From Candidatus Marimicrobium litorale (GTDB lineage Bacteria > Pseudomonadota > Gammaproteobacteria > Pseudomonadales > Halieaceae), in NCBI RefSeq assembly GCF_026262645.1, contig NZ_SHNO01000001.1, positions 3,162,001 to 3,226,000 of the forward strand: 64,000 bases of DNA, written 5' to 3'. Shown piece by piece: positions 51,426-60,470 of this stretch. The notes under the pieces are model-generated. The model was given only the letters and a program-made list of their open reading frames with translations. It was not told where the DNA came from and ran no database searches. Made by a program: the position numbers and the translations under genes. Every line of letters starts with the position of its first letter. Within the stretch, counting starts at the first letter, position 1.

Positions 51426-52667
51426 ATGTCCGAATGTCCTTTTGCAAATATCATGGAGCCGACCTACCTGGGCGATGGGTTTACCGGCGACGATGTCGCA
51501 AAAATACGCGCGGCTGGGCCAGCAATACAAATAGATGATCCTGCAACAGGGGTTCCGTATTGGGCGATAACTCAGCACGCTGCGATTGATTTCGTTTCCA
51601 GAAACAATGATTTGTTTTCTTCGCGGCTGCGCACAGCTATTCCTATGGAATTCGACCAGGAGATGGTCGATAACATACAGTCGCGTATGTTTATCAATCT
51701 CGATCCGCCGGATAATATCGATTACCGCAAGCTAATTCGTGATCATTTCACGCCTGCAGCAGTAGCAACTTACGAGGATCGCGCCAGAGAGTATGCAGGA
51801 GCAGTCGTGGATCGGATCATAGATAAGGGTTCTTGCGAGTTTGTTACGGAAGTCGCAGCCGAACTACCTTTACTCCTCATTATGGATTTCTTTGATATCC
51901 CTGCAGAGGACCGTCACAAAATTTTTGAGTGGACTAATACGATGATGTTCGGGGACGATCCGGATGTATCCGGTGGTCGTGATGCGGCCGACGAGGCATC
52001 ACTGAACCTCATTGTTTACGCCAATGAACTCGCCGCCAAGTACAGGGGTTCCGACGTCAAGAACGTGAGCAGTCAGCTGCTCAACGGTATTATCAACGGA
52101 GAGCCGGTTTCGGATGAAACGTTTGGCTGGATATTTCTGATGATTATTGTCGCCGGTAACGAGAGCACCCGTACTACAATTTCACACTCGATGCGGAATC
52201 TAATGGAGCGGCCCGAGCAGTATCGGTACCTCCAGGAAAATCCCGAAAAAATAGAGAGCGCAATATTTGAGATGTTGCGCTACAACCCCCCTTTTATTTG
52301 TATGCGTCGTACTGCAACGCAGGATGTCACAGTGCCCGAGCTCGACAATGCACCAATCAAAAAAGGCGACAAAATCATCATGTACTATCCCGGTGCTAAC
52401 CGCGATCCCAAGGTTTTTGACGATCCTGAGAGCTTCGATGTACACCGTGCTGAGCGGCACGATCTATCGCGCGATATCCGTTCTTTTGGCATTGGTTATC
52501 ACAACTGTTTCGGTATGAATCTTGCCAAAATGGAAATGCGCGTGATGCTCGAAGAGATACTGGCCCGAATCGACCATCCTCAGTTTGATGGCGATGTGAG
52601 ATACATGAAGTCGAACTTTGTGCAGTCCATCAAAGCGATGCCCATTACCTTTAAAAAACGCGCCTGA
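51426..52667 (+). CDS. Cytochrome P450
   Basis: A 413-residue soluble bacterial P450. The haem-ligand loop is FGIGYHNCFGMNLAKME with Cys361; the ExxR pair is in EMLRY, and the I-helix AGNEST has the acid-alcohol pair with Ser in place of the usual Thr. The class resembles bacterial sterol/terpenoid/fatty-acid P450s of the CYP125/142/268 neighbourhood, though I cannot assign a subfamily. There is no adjacent ferredoxin or ferredoxin reductase, so redox partners must be elsewhere. AAGG lies about 9 bases upstream of ATG 51426. It is convergent with an SDR-DUF1214-sulfotransferase operon. Confidence 0.94.
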   Translation: MSECPFANIMEPTYLGDGFTGDDVAKIRAAGPAIQIDDPATGVPYWAITQHAAIDFVSRNNDLFSSRLRTAIPMEFDQEMVDNIQSRMFINLDPPDNIDYRKLIRDHFTPAAVATYEDRAREYAGAVVDRIIDKGSCEFVTEVAAELPLLLIMDFFDIPAEDRHKIFEWTNTMMFGDDPDVSGGRDAADEASLNLIVYANELAAKYRGSDVKNVSSQLLNGIINGEPVSDETFGWIFLMIIVAGNESTRTTISHSMRNLMERPEQYRYLQENPEKIESAIFEMLRYNPPFICMRRTATQDVTVPELDNAPIKKGDKIIMYYPGANRDPKVFDDPESFDVHRAERHDLSRDIRSFGIGYHNCFGMNLAKMEMRVMLEEILARIDHPQFDGDVRYMKSNFVQSIKAMPITFKKRA

Positions 52668-52982
52668 CGGCGCATTGACGGTGGCGCCGCGGTAGTGCGC
52701 GTCCTCGGGCTGCAGCGTACCCCCCGATCTCACGAGTACAGTGCAAGCCGGGTGGCGCCTGCAGAGCGTCGTAGTGCCTAAATGTCGTCAGCAGGGCTTT
52801 TAAGGAAACACGGTCTGTAACTATAACTCCTGAGCCTGCGAGAACAGACGGCTTGCGAGCGAAAACGGCAGGTCACGCAATAGTAAGTTGCGATATCAAG
52901 TTGGTCTTAAGTCCGCTTTCTTCGAATCACGCACATACTTTATCGAATACCCTGCCTGAATAGAGTTTTTCACGGATGCAGT
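52668..52982. other. Intergenic region between convergent genes
   Basis: 315 bases between the P450 and the SDR stop. No clear terminator with a T-tract and no supported gene. Confidence 0.3.
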
Positions 52983-53816
52983 TTAACCGGGAGAAAAAGC
53001 ATCGCCTATGATTTTGCGGCCATCGAGGGAGTGTAATTTTTGACCCGTGGTGTGCAGCAGATCGCGGCTGTACACGATTTGTCCGACATGTCGTCCTGTG
53101 CACAGCTCGAGTGCCGCCTCTGCCATCATTTCTATGGGCTCGACCATGTCGGGCCTACGCGTGGCTATTCCCTCTACGGCTTTACCCACGTTGGTTAGCA
53201 CGATGTTGTTGGGCGCCAGCGCGTTTACGTAAATTCCCCTTTCAATCAATTCGTCTGCTAATGCCTGGGTATAACGGTTCAGAGCAGCCTTGGTCGCACC
53301 ATATGCGCCAATCATGTGTGCGGCGACTTTAGAGTCGGGGTAGGGGGGCCTGGGCTGCTCCGCTGAACTACTGCTTATGTTCAAACACCAGCCGGCCCCC
53401 TTTTTCTCCATGGCCGCTAGTGCCTGCTGTATGAGCTCCACGGGCACGTTTACGTTCAGGTCAAATATCTTATTGCGGGACTCGGATGAGATAAGACTGG
53501 GCAGATTGTATTCTGCCCTGGCCGCATTGTTCACTATAATATCGACGGTGCCGAATGTCTCGCTGGCTCGGGCAATTAGGTCAGCCCTGGCGTCACAATT
53601 GGAAAGGTCGCACACGAGTGCGGTCGCTTTGCCGCCGGCGGCATTGATGCCATCTACCGTGCCTTCCAGTGTGCCTTCCAGCTCGCCGTGTGGCCCCAGG
53701 CGAGAAGCGCAGGCCACGACGCCGGCGCCTTCTGCGGAAAACCTCTGCGCGATCGCCCGACCTATTCCGCGACTGGCCCCGGTGATCAGGGCAACTTTTC
53801 CTTCCAATCTTTTCAT
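52983..53816 (-). CDS. Short-chain dehydrogenase/reductase
   Basis: A 277-residue classical SDR: TGASRGIG, NNAA in place of NNAG, Ser in NISSSSA, and YGATKAALNRY giving Tyr and Lys. A short repeat 'GELEGTLEGTVDG' occurs after the first Rossmann half (from duplicated GTGCCTTCCAG units in the DNA near 53660-53680). ATG 53816 has GAGGG about 8 bases upstream; the frame is open to 53936 but lacks the family start. It follows the DUF1214 gene by 91 bases on the same strand, so it probably belongs to the sulfotransferase operon. Confidence 0.9.
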   Translation of the reverse strand: MKRLEGKVALITGASRGIGRAIAQRFSAEGAGVVACASRLGPHGELEGTLEGTVDGINAAGGKATALVCDLSNCDARADLIARASETFGTVDIIVNNAARAEYNLPSLISSESRNKIFDLNVNVPVELIQQALAAMEKKGAGWCLNISSSSAEQPRPPYPDSKVAAHMIGAYGATKAALNRYTQALADELIERGIYVNALAPNNIVLTNVGKAVEGIATRRPDMVEPIEMMAEAALELCTGRHVGQIVYSRDLLHTTGQKLHSLDGRKIIGDAFSPG

Positions 53817-53907
53817 CCGTATCACCCTCAGAGACGACGTCGCACTATCTAATTTCACCGAGTTATTTACAATCATATTTTTTTGAACTGTGCCTTTGAG
53901 CATAGCC

Positions 53908-55299
53908 CTAAAATACACGAAAACGCTTTTGTACATGACGCTGGCGTATCTTGATAGTCTCTCGGCGCTGTGCTTCGGTCAGTATTGGTTGATCCGCTGG
54001 GAAATGCGACGCTGCCTGATCGAATCGAATTTTTTTGGCATTGATTTTTGGCCATTGTTCCTTGGCCGGTAATTCGCTGTAAGCCCAACGATGAGACAGG
54101 TAACCCTTGGGTAAGCCCGTGGTATCCAGCCAGTTTTGTACGCCAGGATCGCGATGGGCCACCACCCAGCGCTGCACCTGATCTTTTCCCATATACATTT
54201 GGTAGCCATTCAGACTGCTTTGGTGGTTGGCGTAGTCTGGTGATTCGCCCCAGAGATTTCCAAGGTGAAAGCTCGTGTAGACGGGCTCGCCGCTATACTG
54301 TGCCTCGATATAAAGTGCCTCATCCTCGGCCAGATCGAATAAACCACCGGCATAAATGTTGGTGCTCATGCCGCCCCCTGTGTCAGTTGAAGCGGCATTG
54401 GGGGTGTTATAGGCGTTGACCGGCATAAAATAGGGGCTGTTATTGATATTTTCATGCGTTCCGTTGCAGTTGAGAACCACATCGTAAAATTGCAGCCAGA
54501 ATTGCATTTGGCCGTGAATGATACTGCCCATACGATGTAACTGGCCTACAACTCTTTCAGTTGTTAACGGCGCCGGGTATTGATCGACATCGCCCAGCGG
54601 GGTAATAGTAAGGGCTACGGGTTCTTCGAACTCCCAGTCGTGAAATAGCTGTCGACCGCTGATATAAGTGGCGTAGCGGGTTTCGCCGTCAGGCGAATCC
54701 TGTTTTGGCGGCTTCTCTGTACAGATGAAATGACCATTGTAATCCGAAGGCTTGTCAGGACCGAGCATAAGCTCAAACTCGCCATTGGGTCCGAGTTCGA
54801 TAGCGGAGGAGTCCAGTGTGCCGAAACCTGTCCTAGTGCCCGGTATCAGCTCTGTGAGCTCTCCGGTATCACCGGCGATGCCACCGTCGCTGGTTTCAAA
54901 AATCATGTATTGTGGCGCGATCGCTGTGCCATACAGGCGTTCCTGCCCGCGCCAGTGACGGCTATCTTCAATGATTGCCGTGATTCGATAGTGCTTGCGT
55001 CCGTCAATTGGCGCATAAAAATAAATAGCGTCCGCATTGTCGATGGTCGCCTTATTAAAAATCGATAGCGCATTGCGAAAGGCCGGAAAATTCGGATCCT
55101 CGTGAAAGGCTCTTTCTATGCCGTGATGAAGGTAACCGGCGAGATAGCGATATCCCTCCGCGAGAACGCGATCCGTCGCGGCCGGGGCGAAGTGATCGGG
55201 GCTGTCAATAATATCCCGTGCCGCTTGCAGTTCGCCTATCATGTGGTCAAAGGCGTTACGGAGTTCGTTCTTTGCCGCGTTAACATCCTGTTCAGTCAT
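53908..55299 (-). CDS. DUF1214 domain-containing protein
   Basis: A 463-residue protein that resembles proteins with the DUF1214 domain and the related DUF1254-like N-terminal part. Visible features: helical N-terminus (1-60), a beta-rich middle with 'YFYAPIDGRKHYRITAII' near 102-119, the 'DTGGGMSTN' loop, and a C-terminal 'NWLDTTGLPKGYLSHRWAYSE' region near 405-425, all of which fit the family. Function unknown. Its ATG overlaps the sulfotransferase stop by 8 bases (ATGACTGA) and AAGGGGA precedes it by 9 bases, so both are made together. DUF1214 next to a sulfotransferase is a combination I have seen in other gammaproteobacteria and actinobacteria (recollection, not checked). Confidence 0.72.
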   Translation of the reverse strand: MTEQDVNAAKNELRNAFDHMIGELQAARDIIDSPDHFAPAATDRVLAEGYRYLAGYLHHGIERAFHEDPNFPAFRNALSIFNKATIDNADAIYFYAPIDGRKHYRITAIIEDSRHWRGQERLYGTAIAPQYMIFETSDGGIAGDTGELTELIPGTRTGFGTLDSSAIELGPNGEFELMLGPDKPSDYNGHFICTEKPPKQDSPDGETRYATYISGRQLFHDWEFEEPVALTITPLGDVDQYPAPLTTERVVGQLHRMGSIIHGQMQFWLQFYDVVLNCNGTHENINNSPYFMPVNAYNTPNAASTDTGGGMSTNIYAGGLFDLAEDEALYIEAQYSGEPVYTSFHLGNLWGESPDYANHQSSLNGYQMYMGKDQVQRWVVAHRDPGVQNWLDTTGLPKGYLSHRWAYSELPAKEQWPKINAKKIRFDQAASHFPADQPILTEAQRRETIKIRQRHVQKRFRVF

Positions 55300-56449
55300 T
55301 TACGTGGTCCCCTTGTTGCGTATTTGGTATCGGCCACTGGTACTGTTCATAAAATACCTTTAACCGTGCGTAGATATCGTCGCTACGCAAAAAGAATTCT
55401 CCAAGGCTGTACTCAAATTTTCCCTGGTGCTTTTTTTCTCGCTCGGCCTGCGCTAGTAGCCAGCTATCTAACCGTTCACTCATATCGAGATTCAGGGCTT
55501 CATATATCGAATGAACAGTCTCGCGCGGGGCAGTGGTAAGCTTTCGGTAGTCTACGACAATTTGCGGTGTCTGCTCGTGCCTAGATAGAACCTGGCGCGG
55601 GTTCTCGAAATGCTCGAAAGAAATTTCTGTCAACAGTTCAAGCGATAAGGCGTAATCATCGGGCTGCCAGCCTTTGCCTTTCCACGTGACCTGAACCAGT
55701 TTCAGGCAACTGGGCATACACTCAGCAGGATCGCGCATCATGACCACAATGCGTGCGTCCGGGAACGTCTCAATCAAAGCATCTAGCCAGCCGCTCATCA
55801 CGGGGTTTTTGGAGAGGTGGGTTTTGCCTCCTCCGTTGAGGAGTAGCTGGCGCTTTACCAGTTCGCGGTAGTGGTGCATCCAGCGGCGCCGTTTGACCGG
55901 CATGCTGTCAAGGTGAAAGAAGTCCACCACGTCCATCATCGGTATATCCAGGGACCACTGTTGGGATACGAAAGCGGCAGCCATGGCGAAGCAGTCTTCC
56001 TCAGGATTCCATAGGCTCATGTAGTGCATGTGGCGGTAGGGTCCAAAGGTTTTTTCATCCCAGGCTTTGAGCTTGCGGTTCAGGCAACCACCTAAAAGGC
56101 GAGCGTCCAGCCATCCAGCACCGCGTACCACTTTTTTCTGCAATAATGATGGGAAAAACATCTCCCAGTAAAGAAAGTAGCTAAACGTTTCTCCGTCGGC
56201 ACCCATCAGACGGTGGACAAGGGTTGTGCCACTGCGTGCGTGTCCGACAATAAAAACAGGGCGCTCTACTCGTTGCGTCCACAGCCTCGGAAAGAACAGG
56301 TAATCCAGCACGAAGCAGGCGCTATGCAACAACGTACGGAGGGGTATCCAAAGAATCAGACGTACCAGCATGCTGGTGCGCTTGTGCCACCCTCTCAGTC
56401 CCCAAACGTGGCGTACGACCCGCCACCAGTAGTCGATATCAAAGTACAT
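55292..56449 (-). CDS. Sulfotransferase family protein (PAPS-dependent)
   Basis: A 385-residue enzyme that would transfer sulfate from PAPS. The 5'-phosphosulfate loop is GHARSGTT (about residue 70) and the 3'-phosphate region is RIVVMMRDPAECMPSC. The N-terminal hydrophobic stretch (about 1-50, LILWIPLRTLLHSACFVLDYLFF region) suggests membrane association. The start is uncertain: ATG 56449 or TTG 56485; neither has a good ribosome site. It begins an operon with the DUF1214 protein and an SDR. Acceptor unknown; a lipid, sterol-like or carbohydrate alcohol is possible. Confidence 0.82.
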   Translation of the reverse strand: MYFDIDYWWRVVRHVWGLRGWHKRTSMLVRLILWIPLRTLLHSACFVLDYLFFPRLWTQRVERPVFIVGHARSGTTLVHRLMGADGETFSYFLYWEMFFPSLLQKKVVRGAGWLDARLLGGCLNRKLKAWDEKTFGPYRHMHYMSLWNPEEDCFAMAAAFVSQQWSLDIPMMDVVDFFHLDSMPVKRRRWMHHYRELVKRQLLLNGGGKTHLSKNPVMSGWLDALIETFPDARIVVMMRDPAECMPSCLKLVQVTWKGKGWQPDDYALSLELLTEISFEHFENPRQVLSRHEQTPQIVVDYRKLTTAPRETVHSIYEALNLDMSERLDSWLLAQAEREKKHQGKFEYSLGEFFLRSDDIYARLKVFYEQYQWPIPNTQQGDHVND

Positions 56450-56980
56450 TGTGATTAAGGTAGCTGCCCAGACGGCCAGCTGCAACCGGCGTTAAGGAGT
56501 TTTGGTGGACCCTGAGAGCGACAATACACCGGAGGGTCTGATGAAAATGAGTGCTCGGCGGCAAATTGTCCTGCCGTGACCGCTGAAACGCAGCCGCGGT
56601 CGAGTTCCCAGAGGTTGGTGCAGACTTGCCTGCCGACTTTGCATCAGGATGGGACGGACGACAAGAATTGCGCGACTTGGGGAGGGCGAATGGTTTTCGC
56701 GCTGCATTATTGCTCAACGGTTACAACGTGCACATGTGCAGACGTCGATCGTTAGGACATTGCGTTCATCGGCAGCTGTGGGGGCAGGAGCGCCTGCACC
56801 ACTGTAATCAATACAGCGGAGGGATGAGGTACTCCGGCTCTGTCATTTGCAACGGTATCACGAGTGTCGTTGAATATTTTTGGCAAACCAAGATTGAAGA
56901 GCCTGCATAAAACCTCTCAGGAAAAAAGCCGGTAGAAAAAACATTGAGGCCGGGTTATGTACGTTGTCGCCTGCTGCTAC
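56450..56980. other. Intergenic region
   Basis: About 530 bases. Frames at 56626-56910 (plus) and 56439-56717 (minus) have no recognisable features. No promoter was recognised. Confidence 0.3.
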
Positions 56981-57550
56981 CTAGCTTGGTGCTGCACCTG
57001 CGGTGGGTGGTTGAGCGTCGGGCTGCAAAATGACGAGCAAAATGCTGCCAACTCGTACACCGAATTTCCGCATTTCCGATTCGTTCAGTAACACTCCCGG
57101 GGCGACGAGGTACATACGATCGTCGACGTGAACGTCTATGCTGTCTTCGTCCAGAGGAATTCGGAGTGTGTAGTCAAGGAAGACGCTATTGCCCGCTACC
57201 TCGAGTACACCCGCCCCCACAACGTCGCCAGCGGTGCCGGTGTAACGGTTGTCTCCTGCCGGCGTTAGTATCCACTTGCGCTGGTCCAGCTGACCATCGT
57301 TAAACTCAAAATGCTCGTCCAGTATGCCCTCGCCATTCTCCCAGCTAGCGGCGATAGTGGCGTTGAATGTGCGAATAACACGGCCACTGCGATTCTTAAC
57401 CACGCCGTGCGCGGTCAGCTCTCCCTGAAAAAATGTCTCCAGATCAAGCACTGGTGTTGCGTTTTGGTAGTCGGTGACAGACACAGAGCCACAGCCGACA
57501 ACGCAAGACATGAGTAGCAGGGGAAAAATCAATTGAACGAGAGTACGCAT
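56981..57550 (-). CDS. DUF3833-like lipoprotein
   Basis: A 189-residue lipoprotein of the DUF3833 family. Lipobox VVGC with cysteine at residue 20. The mature part is beta-strand rich, with a W-E-N-G segment and 'HVDDRMYLVAPGVLLNESEMRKFGV' near residues 140-164, typical of the family. Probably outer-membrane anchored, with unknown ligand. It follows the membrane-protein gene on the same strand after 96 bases. Confidence 0.75.
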   Translation of the reverse strand: MRTLVQLIFPLLLMSCVVGCGSVSVTDYQNATPVLDLETFFQGELTAHGVVKNRSGRVIRTFNATIAASWENGEGILDEHFEFNDGQLDQRKWILTPAGDNRYTGTAGDVVGAGVLEVAGNSVFLDYTLRIPLDEDSIDVHVDDRMYLVAPGVLLNESEMRKFGVRVGSILLVILQPDAQPPTAGAAPS

Positions 57551-57646
57551 GTGAGTATCCGGGAAATGCTAATGATAACCAGTACGCACTGCAGTGCCAG
57601 TTGGATTGGCCTGCGGGCCCGGGCGCAATACTCGCTTAATTGGGCC

Positions 57647-58189
57647 TCAGGCGGTGAGGTAGAGTATGACTGCGGTGTAAGCTGCGAAAGAGATCGATAT
57701 GACCCGAAATAGTTTGGGAAAAAGGATGACAAGGCTCATCAGCAGTATGCCCAGAGCCGGTAATACCAGCGATGTCACAAGATCATTATCGAACAGCCTG
57801 ATATTTACATACGGCCCGACACCGAAATACAGCAGCATCGACAGTGCCGACAGGCGGCCCAACCCCTCACTGTGCGTTAAAAAGTCTGGCTCGTCGTCGC
57901 CATCGGGGAGCGGCAGAGCCATCTCCGCTGCCCCATAAACAAAAATAGAGCCAGCGGTGAGCAACACAAAACTGCTGAAAGTCCATGTCTCCAGATTCCG
58001 TAACTCCCAGCCCACCCACCAAAATTGCAAACTATAGGCCATTACGCAGATAGCCCAGAGTACCGTGGCCCAATGGAATACAACTCTTCGGCGAGCACGA
58101 ATCAGTAGCCCCATCGTATGCAATAAGCGGGTGATCGCCAGGCCCAGAATAATAGAAATGGCGACAAAGACATACTCGTGTTGGGTCAT
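57647..58189 (-). CDS. Hypothetical integral membrane protein (about 5 TM)
   Basis: Not recognised. A 180-residue protein with five or so hydrophobic segments at about 7-29, 39-60, 69-89, 110-130 and 140-175. The loop 'LPDGDDEPDFLTHSEG' (about 94-109) is acidic. No motif points to a transporter or enzyme. ATG 58189 has no strong ribosome site. It lies upstream of the DUF3833 lipoprotein on the same strand. Confidence 0.7.
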   Translation of the reverse strand: MTQHEYVFVAISIILGLAITRLLHTMGLLIRARRRVVFHWATVLWAICVMAYSLQFWWVGWELRNLETWTFSSFVLLTAGSIFVYGAAEMALPLPDGDDEPDFLTHSEGLGRLSALSMLLYFGVGPYVNIRLFDNDLVTSLVLPALGILLMSLVILFPKLFRVISISFAAYTAVILYLTA

Positions 58190-58247
58190 GTAAAAGCTAC
58201 TGTGATGGCATGAGAGCCTAGTTTAGCGCAAATCGCGCGCTAGATGC

Positions 58248-58262
58248 CCGGGGTATCCCCGG
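58248..58262. repeat. CCGGGG-TAT-CCCCGG hairpin
   Basis: A perfect 6-bp stem with a 3-base loop lies between the VOC gene's stop and the membrane-protein start. No T-tract follows, so it is not a typical terminator. Confidence 0.4.
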
Positions 58263-58418
58263 CGCCCGATATGTCAGGACATCGACGTGGCGAAGAGGGC
58301 GTGTGGACCAAAACGCAAAAATAGTAGGCCGCTAGGCCGGTGTAGCGCTGATTACTGGGAGAAGGGGTATTTAGTGACAACAGAGCGTTCCCGGTAACGC
58401 CTTTGTTCTTGCGCCCAG

Positions 58419-58826
58419 CTACTGATTGGGTGGTGTCTCGGCATGATGTTCCAGAAGTTCAACCTGATAGCCATCTGGGTCTTTGACGAAAGCAGCGGTC
58501 ACCGGCCACCCCTCGAGGCGCTTGGGCTCTACCATGGACTCCGCCCCCGCCTCTATGCAGCGCTTGTAAAGGCCCGCGCAATCGTCTGTGCTGATATAAA
58601 ACTTCCACAGGGCATTGCCATGATCTATTGATCCGGTCTGATCATGATGGCAGGCGATCTGCAGGCGGTTACCGCTGTCGCCCTCAAAAATCACTTCGGT
58701 GACGTTCATTCCGCCGGGCTGCTCGATACGATGAGTAATTTTGAAACCAAGCACCGTCTCGTAAAAGTAAATGGAGCGATCGAGGTCGCTGACGTTAATA
58801 CAGAACTGGTCGAAACTGGATTTCAT
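58419..58826 (-). CDS. VOC (glyoxalase/bleomycin-resistance) family protein
   Basis: A 135-residue vicinal-oxygen-chelate fold protein resembling glyoxalase I. The start FDQFCINVSDLDRSIYFYETVLGFK has the metal His replaced by Cys at the usual first ligand position. 'VIFEGDSGNRLQIACHHD' and the C-terminal 'FVKDPDGYQVELLE' (metal Glu) are present. The first ligand change means lactoylglutathione lyase activity is not certain. ATG 58826 is chosen with GGAG 11 bases upstream; GTG 58838 overlaps it. It stands alone. Confidence 0.8.
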   Translation of the reverse strand: MKSSFDQFCINVSDLDRSIYFYETVLGFKITHRIEQPGGMNVTEVIFEGDSGNRLQIACHHDQTGSIDHGNALWKFYISTDDCAGLYKRCIEAGAESMVEPKRLEGWPVTAAFVKDPDGYQVELLEHHAETPPNQ

Positions 58827-59314
58827 AGCGCTGCTCACTCCATATAGAAAATGCTGGTAAGGGGTATGGCTAGAGGGAATGTACCACGCCCATCGTGCCG
58901 CTGCTATGCAGCTATCTCGAGGCTGGCAGGCGCATTACAAATTTCTCTTCAAATCAATGAACAACAGTGAACTAAACGTCAAATAGGTAATCTTCAGCGG
59001 AAGGAATAGTGCGGTTTTGTTGAATTCAAAGCACGGTGTTTGAGTAAAGTCACTCAGGCACGTCTCGTCAGGCCGGTTTTTACAGGTGCACTGGACTCCG
59101 CGTTAATGTGCCGCGGAGCAGGACCGTGCATGGACACGTATTTTGGAGAATAGCGGAAGGAAATGACGTACGCCGGGTATGCAATATAGTAATACGGTAA
59201 AAATAGTTTACACTCTCGAACACGGTAAAACTGTTACGTCTTGCGCCGGTGTCTGTGGAACGATTACAGTCGCTCTGCGACGCGTTACCACACTTGAAAA
59301 ACGATCAAGGATTT
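58827..59314. other. Divergent promoter region with two operator-like sites
   Basis: About 490 bases between the VOC and OYE genes. Two sites share ACGGTAAAA and internal symmetry: GTAAAAATAGTTTAC (59197-59211) and GTAAAACTGTTAC (59225-59237), listed separately. No other gene is seen. Confidence 0.4.
59197..59237. promoter_or_regulatory. Paired GTAA(A)-TTTAC palindromes upstream of OYE, candidate operators
   Basis: GTAAAAATAGTTTAC (59197-59211) and GTAAAACTGTTAC (59225-59237) are both palindromic and lie in repeated ACGGTAAAA contexts. Their centres are 27 bp apart, about 2.6 helical turns. The OYE start is 78 bases downstream. Confidence 0.5.
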
Positions 59315-60424
59315 ATGATGAGCAACCCGCTAGACAGTCTTTTCAGCGGCTATACGCTGAACAAGCTTACACTCGAAAATCGCATTGTTATGGCTCCTAT
59401 GACTCGTGAGTTCTCCCCGCAGGGAATACCGGATGATGACGTCGCAGCTTATTACAAGCGCCGAGCAGCGGGCGGTACCGGTTTGATCGTTACTGAGGGA
59501 ACTACGGTTAATGATGCGGTTGCCTCTATGGGGGAAAATATTCCGACCTTTCATGGGGAAGAAGCGCTGGCTGGCTGGAAAAAAGTCGTGGAGGAGGTAC
59601 ACGGCGAGGGCGGCAAGATTTTTCCACAGCTCTGGCATGTTGGAAGTGCTCGTAATCCGGCAAAAATGAATAATCCCGACACGCCCAGCGCTAGTCCGTC
59701 GGGGTTGCAGACACCCGGAAAGCAAGTTTCCGATCCAATGACAGGCGAACATATCGAACGAGTTATAGCCAGCTTTGCCGACGCGGCAGCGGATGCACAG
59801 CGCCTTGGTTTTGATGGTGTCGAAATTCATGGCGCGCATGGCTATCTGATCGACCAGTTTTTCTGGGAAGGCCTGAACCAGCGCAGCGATGCATTCGGCG
59901 GGAGCATGGATAATCGTGGTCGCTTTGCTGCTGAAATTATCAGGGCGGCCAGGGCGGCCACAAGCTCAGACTTTCCTATTATCTTGCGTTACTCCCAGTG
60001 GAAGCAGCAAGACTTCGAGGCAAAGTTGGCGGCTACACCTCAAGAGTTAGAACTATTTCTGCAGCCGCTCGTTGATGCGGGCGTTGATGGCTTTCACTGT
60101 TCAACTCGGCGTTATTGGGAGTCGGAATTCGACGGCAGTGATTTGAATCTTGCTGGCTGGACCAAAAAGCTGACCGGGAAAACCTCTATTACTGTTGGTT
60201 CCGTAGGGCTCAGTGCAGATTTTATCGGTGCGATCGCGATGAATGAATCGAGTGAGACTCGAGCGATTGATGATCTGCTATCCCGGCTTGAGAGGGGCGA
60301 TTTTGACCTGGTCGCTGTTGGTCGCGCTCTACTGCAAGACCCTGAATGGCCCAATAAAGTTCGCGAGGGCCGAACAGAATCTATTAATAGCTTTAACAGT
60401 GACTCGTTGGCGACACTGTCATAG
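59315..60424 (+). CDS. NADH:flavin oxidoreductase, Old Yellow Enzyme family
   Basis: A 369-residue FMN-dependent ene-reductase-like protein. Barrel landmarks: NRIVMAPMTR, GLIVTEGTTV, PQLWHVG, HGAHGYLIDQFFW with His in place of the usual Asn, NQRSDAFGG and the C-terminal FMN-phosphate loop region VAVGRALLQDPEW. ATG 59315 follows AAGGA by 5 bases; the frame is open further upstream to 59249 without a better site. It may reduce activated alkenes or xenobiotics, or be a 2,4-dienoyl or steroid reductase. Two palindromic sites precede it. It is convergent with the TonB receptor. Confidence 0.92.
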   Translation: MMSNPLDSLFSGYTLNKLTLENRIVMAPMTREFSPQGIPDDDVAAYYKRRAAGGTGLIVTEGTTVNDAVASMGENIPTFHGEEALAGWKKVVEEVHGEGGKIFPQLWHVGSARNPAKMNNPDTPSASPSGLQTPGKQVSDPMTGEHIERVIASFADAAADAQRLGFDGVEIHGAHGYLIDQFFWEGLNQRSDAFGGSMDNRGRFAAEIIRAARAATSSDFPIILRYSQWKQQDFEAKLAATPQELELFLQPLVDAGVDGFHCSTRRYWESEFDGSDLNLAGWTKKLTGKTSITVGSVGLSADFIGAIAMNESSETRAIDDLLSRLERGDFDLVAVGRALLQDPEWPNKVREGRTESINSFNSDSLATLS

Positions 60425-60470
60425 CGATCGCATAAAAACCCTGCGGGCCCACATTTTCACTTGTCGGCCT

